This document shows, one piece after another, positions 49,636-62,534 of a stretch of 64,000 bases of DNA. The position numbers were made by a program, and so were the translations under genes. Within the stretch, counting starts at the first letter, position 1. Each line of letters begins with the position of its first letter. The DNA is from Papiliotrema nemorosa (Eukaryota > Basidiomycota > Tremellomycetes > Tremellales > Rhynchogastremaceae): contig JASKOT010000018.1 of NCBI GenBank assembly GCA_032158125.1, positions 124,001-188,000 on the forward strand, given 5' to 3'. The notes under the pieces were generated by a model, which did not search any database, had not been told where the DNA came from, and worked only from the letters and a program-made list of their open reading frames with translations.

Positions 49636-52600
49636 ATGCCGGCATATACGTTTCCTCGTGTCGCTTCCCCTACCCCTCACATACCTTCTCTCCTCGAGTT
49701 TCTCTCTACCAACCCGCCTCTCTCGGAGCTCGTCGGCGCTCTCGAGGAATTCGCTTGGAGATCCATCACTGATGGAAAAAGAGTAAGAAAGTGGTGTGCG
49801 GAGATCAGTGCGTTGATTGAGAGTGTAAGTCAACCCATGCCGTCCATCAGCTGAACACCTAGGTACCGCCAGAAACTGTCTCTTCCCTTCGAGAAGCTTT
49901 GCAATCGACGACCCTGTCCACCCTCTTTCCCCTTGTCGACGTCACTCCGCCCCAGCTAGTCCCGGCCTCCTCGTTGCTCAATTTGTCGAGGAAGCAACTG
50001 GTGGATGTACTTTTCAGAATCAGTCGGGACAGATCAGTGGAACACTCCAGCTTGAGGGAGCAAATCTTGGAGGTTTGTCTGGAGTATGTCGGTAAAAGAT
50101 GGAGAGGCGATGGAGAGGATATGGTCGGTGAGATTGCGAGAAAGTTGACTGAAATCGAGTTTGAGGTGAGCACACTACTCCCGGGAGAGCTGACGGCAGC
50201 TTCAACTGCAAGGCGACCCAATCACTGTCCGATCGGTCTTCCTCCCCATCATCCATTCGCTCCGTTTCAGTCTGGGCCTGGTCTCTCCAAGTCAACTCAC
50301 GACTCGAATCAACAGTATTCGAAACCCAACTGTCAGGCAGAACGTTTCGTTTGACCCAGATCAACTTGTCAGGGCATGGCTCGTCACCCGTCTCAGGAGC
50401 GGTGCCGAGCCTGGGGAACTGGTCGAAGATCTCTTGTCGGCGCGAGACAGCTTGATGGATCACGATAAGGAGATCATCACTGCAGTTCTCTCCGACTTTG
50501 GGCTCAAGCGTCAGAGAGATACAAGCGACTCGATTCTCGGTCATGGTGTGGTATCACCATCTCAAGTTACGCCACGAAAAAAGTCCAGCCTTACTGTCAA
50601 GGCTCCCTCTCCGAAATGGTGGACCCATCGAAGAAATAACTCGTCCACCTCAAAGCTACACCTCGCTCCTCTCTTCAATCCAGATCGACGACCTTCTCTA
50701 CCCGTCATCTCGTCCCCCTCATTCCTCAGCTCGAACGCTAGCTTCGGTCGACCTGTTCTAGCCTACCAATCATCTTCGTCTCTTGGTACGGTCAATCCGA
50801 GACTGTCGACCAGCTCCCGAGAAACCACTCAGGATCTCTTGGCTTCGCTCATGACTTTCGAAAAGCCCGAAGATATCCGAATGATCGTTCTCGACCGTCT
50901 ACTCGGTATGCGATACAAGATTGGCTTCGACAGCGAGGCCGACTGGTACCTCGGTCAGGGAAAATTGGCAGCCGATGAAGTCATGTCAACTCTCGAGCTC
51001 CGACTGGTGGGCAAGAAGGATGTGATGGGGCTCAAGAGGACCTTTGATGGACTGAGAGAGCTGTTTGCGCTCCCTCTCAGCTTGAAACCTGTATCGATAT
51101 ACAAGCCAAAACACCGATCTATCGAAACCGTTGTTGACCAGTTCCCCGTGGTCCCACTTCGACATTCCCTCTTGTCCTCGGCTTCCGAAGCTGCAGAGCC
51201 CGCTGCTTCGCACCGACGTTCCATCTCGACTATCAACTATGCGGAACGAGACGCCTCTTTCGATCTCGACCAGTACATTTCCGACATCACCCCTCTTCAA
51301 GGTGAGCCGACTGGATCTTTCGGAGAACCCAATAGTGCCAAGAGTGACACGCGACGACTCAAACGTCGCAGTGCAGGGGCCGAATCGGCGTTCACAATGA
51401 CCACCATGTTTTCGGATCTTGCGCATCGAGCTTCGATCCTCAGTTCTTTCACCATTCGGGAAGCGAGACGGGAAGATCCTGCGCAAGGAATGACAGCTGC
51501 TACAAGCTTCAATCTTCCTCGGCGGGTGATCTCTTTGGGCGATATAGAAGTGGGATCAGCAGAGAGTTCGAGCCATGATCACTGGTCGATCCGACAGGGT
51601 TCAGTCTCTGAGCCCGATCTACTGGAGATGCTCACCACCTACGAGCCTTACACGGACGAAGAGGATATTCGTCGGCCGAGGCACTCACTGAGACGGGTAT
51701 CCCGGTACAAAGGTCGATTAGGCAGTCACATCTCCGCATACGATCTGGGCCTCGTTCATGCGCTGCCGACAATCTCTCCGACAGTCCCGACATACCATTG
51801 GGACCCTCCTTCGATCCCGACCGTCCCTCCTGTTCCATCTATTCCTGACAGCCCCTCCATTTCACGAATAGAAAGCATCCCGAGCTTGTCGAGCGGGTCA
51901 AGCGCCGCCGTTCGAAAGAATTTAGCGGGGTTGGACACCCCTCCAGCCTCTCCGCCCATCATCGACAGCTCGACCATCACCTTCACCCTTACTGACGTGT
52001 CGAGAACTCCTCCCCAGAAGAGCACAAAAAGGGAGTTTGCGATTGTCGATGGTGAACATGTCTCCCCACCGCGAGATTGTCCGAGTTCTCCAGCGAGCAC
52101 TTATGCCTCGATCGACGATGGCGAAGCTTCTTCTGTGGCGAATACAACACCCAACACACCTCGAATCGGAAGCTTGCGGACTGTCAAGCCGCTTGACCTG
52201 GATCAACAAGTCAGAAACCATCCTTCGCTTCGATCCATCATGGAGCTGTTCGAGACTCGAGATGATACAATGGTTCTTCGAGCTGGTGTGTCGGATGCGG
52301 CGGTAAATGATATTCTCAACAGGATTGTAGAGGGATCTGCGGTGGATTCAATGACCAAGCGGTGGCTCTTGAGCCAGCTACACATCCTGGTACGTCTCTC
52401 CAGCCATGTGTGATTGTTAATGCTGATGATTAGCTGGGAGAAGAGTATGAATCGCCAATCAACCTTTATCTCGGAACTCTTGCCATTGTCCCTTTCCAAG
52501 ATACCACCCCGCGAAGACCCTCGGCACTTCGACATCATACCTACCCATCCAACGCTTCAGACGCCTATCCTATCACACCTATCAGTTCTTCGCCTGTAGA

Positions 52601-52706
52601 AACTCTATCCAAAGTCAAACACCCGAGGGCTACATCGAGCTTTTCCGAGACGTCTGCCAGATCGCATATCTCCACTCATACATTCGGAACACCCGGTCAA
52701 GCCTGA
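49636..52706 (+). CDS. Large uncharacterised Ser-rich protein
   Basis: Exons are 49636-49824, 49863-50165, 50200-52389 and 52434-52706, giving 984 aa with all junctions in phase (introns 38, 34 and 44 bp). I do not recognise the family. An N-terminal helical region (about residues 1-280) has HEAT-like features (LSELVGALEEFAWRSI, LSRKQLVDVLFRI). A second helical block at about 375-455 contains EDIRMIVLDRLLGMRYKIGF and ADEVMSTLELRLVGK. The C-terminal half is Ser/Pro-rich, with many SP/TP sites and RRxS-like motifs (SHRRSIST, LKRRSAGAES), suggesting heavy phosphorylation. A short helical block follows near 810-860 (LRSIMELFETRD, TKRWLLSQLHIL). A regulatory or cytoskeletal scaffold is possible but unproven. 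Confidence 0.7.
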
Positions 52707-53022
52707 TTATAATCCCTTGCTCACCTTCATCCACATCATGTGTACAATCTCACTCCGTTGTTTATAGACCTCGAGGCGCGTGTTGGGGCTGACCTTCTTC
52801 CTGTTGATATTCACGTTCACCATTCGGACAATCTGTATCGAACCTCTCCTGACATTACATTCAGTTTATTTTTACACTATGCCCACCATGCAATCAAGTA
52901 TCATCTGCCTTTGGTAACACCAGACTCAAGCTATACTCTCATCAGGCGCGTCCAGACCACCAAATGACCACACCGATTCTTGATATGCGTGCATTTTCTT
53001 TCTATACTTTATCCATCCAGAA
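52707..53022. other. Convergent intergenic region
   Basis: This 316-bp region lies between the stops of the unknown gene and STT3. It should contain both 3'UTRs. No other feature is seen. Confidence 0.5.
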
Positions 53023-55882
53023 CTACGTGCTAGGTCTCCCCTTCTTTCCTCCACCCACTTTGACATTCTTCCCTCCTCCTAATGAAGCCTGTGCCTCCGC
53101 TGCCGAGACTGACTTTTTCAGCTTTTTTCCCGCTTCAAACGCATTGGCAGCTTTCAATTCTCTCCCTAATGGATCTTCCTTTTTCACTTGGTATATCCTC
53201 ACAATCCAATTTTCCGATGTAAAAGCTTCATCTAGAGTGTCTAGCTGGATGGCGGTACTTGGGATCCGTTGATTTCGGACTCTGTCTGCTGCAGGTTGTC
53301 CACCGTACAGCTCCGAGAATCTGATATGAGCTTGACAAAACGAATGAGAGAGAGACATACCGGTAGTATGACATTTTGTACATGAGCGAGTTCTTCATCG
53401 TAGGTGTGCTGTTGGGTCAGTCAAGGACCCAGAGTTGGGTGATCAAAGCACTTACGCCCTCTCGTCAACGGCGTACTCGCCACGTTGAGTAAAGTAGTTT
53501 GGCTCTTGCACCTCTTCGGGCCAAATGCCTTGCGCGATCCTCACCATCCACAAGAATTTGTTGATGTCGTCACTGGCCATTAGCAAGGCTTTCGGGTGCG
53601 CATGATCGCACTCACCCAGAGTACCCGATCAATCCTCCAAAGATGACGAGGACGTAATCCACATCATGCTTTCGCAAAATAGGATAAGCCACATCTTCGT
53701 TACTACTCATGGCCTTGCCGACCGTGGCGATGTGGGTATTGTTCCAAGTGTTGTTATCCACCAAAGTCGGTCGATCCGCCATCCCGGCAATTTGGTATCC
53801 GTAATCCCACCAAGACATGACGACGGCATCCTTCGCCGTGTTTTGACGCAACCAATAGTATGCCTCTCTGAAATCGTCAATGATGTTTTGGCTGCCATCT
53901 TGGTTCCGACTCGACAACACGACCGAGGGGGAAGAGTAGGCCGATTGGGTGACGAATGTGCAGTGGTACACAAACAGGAAAAGGAAAAAGGTGAGAGTGG
54001 AGATGATGGTGATTCTAGCATCGAGGGAGAAGATGCCAGACTTTCCACCTCCACCCAGCATACCAAGGATCGATTTGGGTCGAGGCGTGTTGGCAGCCTT
54101 CTTTGCTGCTTTCTTGGAGACGGAAGCGGGGGTGTCCGAAGCGGTGGTATCGGTCGGAGGGATGACGGGGTCGATGTACGCCTCGAGTAGCTTGGAGAAT
54201 GCGATGGCGGCGGTGACACAGACGACAGGGGTGATGACCAACATCAGACGGACCATGACTCCGGCAAAGTAGGCCGAAAGAACGGCGTAGATGATGATGA
54301 ACACTTGCTCGTCTCGCATTTCTCGGAACATCCAGTAGACACCGGCCGGGAAGAAGAAGATGAGCATTTGGAGGTCAAAGAAGAATGATGGCCATGCGGT
54401 TGGCTGATGCTCTGACACCGATGCGATGATGGGCACTATGGTCAGATTAATGTTCAAAGCTCAGGGGACTCACTGTGGACCTTGGCGTAACCAGTGTCCC
54501 AGAGGGAATAGAATCGTCCGGTCCAAGGTGCGATCCACCCAGAGAATGTCAAAACCACCAAAGTCGCAAAGCTGATCAAAAAAGTCGCTACGACAAACGC
54601 CTTGAGAAGGAGCTGGAATTGTTTTCCAGGAACGAGCTTTCGAACAACCTGTACAAACGCGACGAGCTGGAGAAGACCAAAGACACCCAGGGCCGCCATG
54701 TGTTCGGATGTTCGGACGGGCAAGAACTCGACAAACGGAACTTGCATTGATGCGATGGTGCCGATGACGTACCATGACGAGTAGGAAATGTACAGTCTGT
54801 GAGTGTACCGACCCATCAGAATGAGCACAAACGCGTGGAGGGGTACCACTGGGTGTTAGTGCAGAGTGTAAAATATACCCACTATTGGTAATGAAGACGT
54901 ATCCTCCCCATGCGGCAACCATCCACCCGTAGAAGAGCGCAGCGAGCATTCCCCAGAACGCACTTCCTACTTTCATCGCTTTGATCCAGAGGAAAAAGGT
55001 CATCATGAGGAGGAAGATGGCAATGGCTTCGTTGTCGTATGATCCAGCGACTGAACGGGAGATGTATCCCGGGACGATACCGATGAATGCGGCAGCGAGC
55101 AGACTGGCAGATGGGGATGCCATTTCTGACGTGAAACTAGAAATGAGCCCAAGTCATAGAGATAGGCTAAGGGTAGACTCACAGGTAGGTCGCGATCGCT
55201 GTCAATCCGGAAAAGGCGGGAGCGAGCATTACACAGACATTTCGAATATCCACAGGCATGTTGATCATTCGCAAGAAGCTCCAAATGAGACCGGATGTGA
55301 CCATCAGACCCGGGTAGACGGTTCCTCCGACCGTTCGACCGAGAGGATACCATGCGGTAGGGTCAAACCAGTTCCAGAATTCCTGGTTGTCAGCTAGTCC
55401 AACCTGACAGCATCCAGCGGCTTACGTAGAAGCCCTCGTTGACCAATACTTTGGAAGCACGACTGTTATTATTAGCTTGATACTGCAGTTACCGCCTTTA
55501 TCCTCACAAGTTGAACCATGGATCGCTGATTGTCAGCTGGGATGATCTCGCGAGGGAGAAATGCGACTTGCAATTCGTGAATGACACTTTCAAACCGTAT
55601 CACGGCAAACAATCGACTTCCAACCGCAGCACCCGTGATCAATCCCAGAATAACCAACCTCAGAAAGCTCTGTGCATTGTTGATGGTCGTAGGGCTGATA
55701 TGGGTCGGTAAAGGATACGCGAGCTTTCTGCCCGTTATTGGGTCCACAGCCTTGACTGCGTCTCCAGCAACGTCAGATTGAGCGAGCTCATCTTTCGTAG
55801 AGACAGCTTCGACCTGTGTTGGTTGAGCTGCAGGGGCCAAGGAGGCAGCCTTTTGCGGCGTTTTGGGCTGTTTGGGAGGCAT
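53023..55882 (-). CDS. STT3: Oligosaccharyltransferase catalytic subunit STT3
   Basis: Ten exons on the minus strand: 55572-55882, 55508-55525, 55426-55462, 55183-55382, 54883-55136, 54474-54848, 53616-54435, 53456-53572, 53361-53408 and 53023-53320, giving 825 aa. The enzyme transfers the lipid-linked glycan to Asn-X-Ser/Thr in the ER. Hallmarks are FESVIHEFDPWFNFRASK, the first-loop DxD region with acidic metal-binding residues. [14 protein letters not shown] carries the SVSE motif of the external loop. [11 protein letters not shown] is the WWDYG sequon-binding motif. Multiple transmembrane helices precede the lumenal C-domain. The N-terminal about 60 residues are Lys/Pro/Ala-rich. The second coding exon is 18 nt, and the first intron has a GC donor. 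The C-terminus ends in a Lys/Gly-rich tail ([18 protein letters not shown]), unlike yeast STT3. Confidence 0.95.
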
Positions 55883-59408
<3,526 letters not shown>

Positions 59409-59459
59409 GATGTATCGAATGCATCTCACTCAAGCTATAATCAGGTACAGAGGTCTGTT

Positions 59460-61757
59460 CTATACAATTACTGATGACTCGTCCAACTCGGCACCTTTCA
59501 TAGTGGCAGTTTGACCTTTGTCTAACCTGACGATCCGTTTAGCTGACCTGTACCGCAGCACCTTCTCCCCAGACAAGTCGGCGCTCAGAATCACCTGTAC
59601 CAACTCTCCATCCTTCCACTCGACATCCACCGACCATCCACCCCGTACCCTCAACCCGCTTATTAAGCCATTGAGCAGTTCTTTCGGCAGGGCAGGAAGG
59701 ATCCACACCTCTTCTCTCCCCTCTGGGCTCTGAACCAGCATCTCGGCTATTCCCGCTGTTGCGCCTAAATTACCATCTATCTGGAAAGTCCCCATTGCGT
59801 AGGCTTTGGAAAGGGGAGGATGGATATCAAACAAGTTTGGATAAGTCATCTCGCCCAATAAGGTCCGTATCATCTCCCAGCACCGGTCCCCATCCCGTAA
59901 CCGAGCCCATAGATTCAGACGCCACGCTGCCGCCCATCCTGTCCCTGCTTCGCCTCGCTGTAAGAGCGTCTTGCGGCAGGCTTGAGCTAGATCAGGTGTG
60001 CAATCAGGATCGATCTGATGTGATGGGTACAGAGCGTAGAGGTGTGATGTATGTCGGTGGGTTTTTTCCGGTTCGGTGACGTCCATATGATCAGGCCATT
60101 CATTGATCCGACCGTCCGCACCGATCATCGTGGGCCGAAGACGAGATTGGAGGTGTTCGATCTCTCGGCGCAACTCGACGTCCCGGTTGAGGATTTCACA
60201 CGACTGGATAGTATGCGAGAACAAGTCTCGCAAGATTTGCATGTCCATGGTGGGTCCAGCGCATAGGGTCGTATCTGATCCGTCTGTTCCATGGTGATTT
60301 TCAGGGGAGCAAGAAGGGGAAGTCACCATGTAGCCCGATACTGGATCTTGAACCATTGTCGACAAGAAGAATTCGCAAGCTCCAATGAGGATGGGGTGGA
60401 TACGACCGAGAAACTCCACATCTCGATGGTAATCGTATTGATCCCATAGATGTCTACACAACCACGCACCACCCGTAGGCCAGAGGGACCACCTCGCGCC
60501 TGTGTTTGGAGCTGTAGCGCGCCACAAATCGGTATTCTGATGACATACCCACCCTTTTGCGCCATACATCAAAGAAGCAGTTTGTCGGCCCGTCTCTGAA
60601 ATCTCCTCCACAAGCCGAATGAGAGGTTCCACCATTTGTGGCAGGTTGGTAGGTTCAGCCAACCAGTAGTTCATCTGGGTGTTGATATTAATCGTATAGC
60701 CACATCCCCATCCCGGATCAACGGAATCATTCCATATCCCTTGAAGATTTGCAGGTTGAGTTCCAGGTCGAGAAGAAGTAATGAGAAGGTAACGCCCAAA
60801 TTGAAAGTATAAAGCGATAAAGGATGGATCGGAATTGCCAGCGATGAAATTGGCGAGTCGTTCGTCTGTCGGCTTGCATGAATGTTCAGAATCATCAAGA
60901 CGCAGTTTGACCCTGTTGAACAGTGCTTGATGACTCTCAGCAGTCTCCCTGGCGATGGCATCAAATGAGACTCCTCGGCACGATTCGGTATGGCTCACGA
61001 CGACGGCGTGCGGGTCTCCCGTTACATCGTTGTAACGACAAAAACTAGTCGCCAACGCGATGAGAATAGTGACTTCGCTGGCGTCCCGGACAAACAGCTG
61101 AGACGAGCTGGAACTGATTATTCCATCAGGAGTAGTGACCTCGAAACGACCTTCAAATCGCAGTTGACCATCTAGCCCATTCTCAGGACTGTTGAAGCCA
61201 GTGACGGTCATTACGCCGTCTTTGTACTCTGTCTTCGTCTGAGGGTGTGGAGAACCCGCAAAGATATTGAGGTTGATCGAATTCTCTCGCGAAGAGGTGA
61301 TGGAAATGGCGATCACCTGCCGATCGGGACTGACCACGTAGCGACGTCGACATTGAGCATCGGCGTAGGCGTATTCGACCTCGACTTGTGCGTTTTCAAG
61401 GGATAGAGTTCGCTTGTAATCGGTCACCAACATCTCTGGAACTCCATGCGTCTCGATATATAGATCACCAAAGGGTTGATAAGCCGGCTGTCGGGGAGGT
61501 ATGCCCAGACATGTCGCATTTCCTAGCTTGTCCGCCTCGTCGTATTTGCCTTCAAAGATGAGTTGGCGGACCTGGTCCATGTGTTCTCGAGCATCACCAT
61601 TGGCCGGAGAATATGGACCGCCACCCCAGAGAGTGTCTTCGTTGAGCTGTATCCTTTCTCGTCGGATCCCACCGAATACCATTGCTCCAAGTCGACCATT
61701 ACCGATCGGGAGGGCTTCTTGCCACACTGAGGCTGGGCGGGTGTACCATAGATCCAT
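59460..61757 (-). CDS. Alpha-L-fucosidase, glycoside hydrolase family 95, intronless
   Basis: A single exon of 765 aa. Family hallmarks are LWYTRPASVWQEALPIGNGR at the start, LNEDTLWGGGPYS, ANLQGIWNDSVDPGWGCGYT followed by the Asn-rich NINTQMNYW (about residue 360), and GRINEWPDHMDVTEPEKTHR. The Glu of the last (near residue 553) is the presumed general acid. QIDGNLGATAGIAEML near 660 carries the Asp that helps activate water. GH95 enzymes invert alpha-1,2-L-fucosyl linkages on galactose, as in 2'-fucosyllactose, H antigen and xyloglucan side chains, although some members act on L-galactosides. No signal peptide is visible. It shares a divergent promoter with the transporter. The absence of introns in this intron-dense genome is notable and compatible with recent horizontal acquisition, but not proof of it. 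Confidence 0.93.
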   Translation of the reverse strand: MDLWYTRPASVWQEALPIGNGRLGAMVFGGIRRERIQLNEDTLWGGGPYSPANGDAREHMDQVRQLIFEGKYDEADKLGNATCLGIPPRQPAYQPFGDLYIETHGVPEMLVTDYKRTLSLENAQVEVEYAYADAQCRRRYVVSPDRQVIAISITSSRENSINLNIFAGSPHPQTKTEYKDGVMTVTGFNSPENGLDGQLRFEGRFEVTTPDGIISSSSSQLFVRDASEVTILIALATSFCRYNDVTGDPHAVVVSHTESCRGVSFDAIARETAESHQALFNRVKLRLDDSEHSCKPTDERLANFIAGNSDPSFIALYFQFGRYLLITSSRPGTQPANLQGIWNDSVDPGWGCGYTININTQMNYWLAEPTNLPQMVEPLIRLVEEISETGRQTASLMYGAKGWVCHQNTDLWRATAPNTGARWSLWPTGGAWLCRHLWDQYDYHRDVEFLGRIHPILIGACEFFLSTMVQDPVSGYMVTSPSCSPENHHGTDGSDTTLCAGPTMDMQILRDLFSHTIQSCEILNRDVELRREIEHLQSRLRPTMIGADGRINEWPDHMDVTEPEKTHRHTSHLYALYPSHQIDPDCTPDLAQACRKTLLQRGEAGTGWAAAWRLNLWARLRDGDRCWEMIRTLLGEMTYPNLFDIHPPLSKAYAMGTFQIDGNLGATAGIAEMLVQSPEGREEVWILPALPKELLNGLISGLRVRGGWSVDVEWKDGELVQVILSADLSGEKVLRYRSAKRIVRLDKGQTATMKGAELDESSVIV

Positions 61758-62534
61758 CTTGCTGTCAATGCGTCGTCGCAGGGGCTAATTGGCGAGCAGG
61801 TCCGTGAACAGTGTCGTCAATGATCTGCAACACTGGTATTCCAGTCGGTGCGAAGCACCGAAACGGAGAGCGAAACAGGTGGATTATCCGGGTATTTGGA
61901 GGAGATTGTCGTTCCTCGGTTCGTTGCTTTGCTATTCACAGAGTTGTCGGTAGCTGACAGAGACGATATAATCTGCCTTTGCAGCGAATTTGTCCCGCTT
62001 CGGTGAGTTGGCGAAGGTCCAGACGGCTATTGAGCTTCGTGCAAGCTGGGACAAGAACGAGACGCACAGCACAGTCAGTGGTCAGTCGCCAGTCGTCAGT
62101 CATCGTGATTCGGGGTATGTTTTCCCCGAGCCGAACCTTGCATTAATCGGCGGATAAAGACCCGTTATACACCCATAGGACCGGGCAATCCCGAGCTGCG
62201 CGAGCATCAAGCTGCTGAGCTAGTCAGCAGAGATGAGCAGGCGGCGTTTCGGAGAACGCACTCTCCGAGGTGAACAAGCATCACATGGTATTGGTACCAG
62301 AAACCCAAAAATACTCGACTATCCTGGAATTGCATGCTGCACGCTACCAGTCAGCATTGAAGAAACGGCCCTTTTTACGTCTAATTATCCTTCAAGCGCC
62401 TTCAGCCCCACTTTGTGAATCCTGAGGGAGACCCAGCGGAGCGCCGGATCGTCACTGGTGAAGGTATATAACTTATGGCAAGGCGAGGTGAAGAGGCGAA
62501 GAATCCGATCTATCTCGCACCGCACAAACCCACA
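61758..62534. promoter_or_regulatory. Shared divergent promoter of the GH95 and transporter genes
   Basis: This 777-bp region lies between two start codons. It has two dyads of the Zn2Cys6-site type. 61845-61861 is a perfect TCGGTGC-GAA-GCACCGA palindrome (CGG-N9-CCG). 62111-62128 has CGGGG and CCCCG arms with an 8-nt spacer (CGG-N12-CCG). A run of GTCAGT-like repeats lies at about 62067-62101. CCGAACC at about 62131-62137 is shared with the beta-galactosidase promoter. No coding frame was supported. Confidence 0.5.
61845..61861. promoter_or_regulatory. Palindromic CGG-N9-CCG candidate operator
   Basis: Seven-base perfect arms (TCGGTGC/GCACCGA) flank GAA, 88 bp before the fucosidase ATG. This resembles a binuclear zinc-cluster factor site; the cognate factor is unknown. 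Confidence 0.45.
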
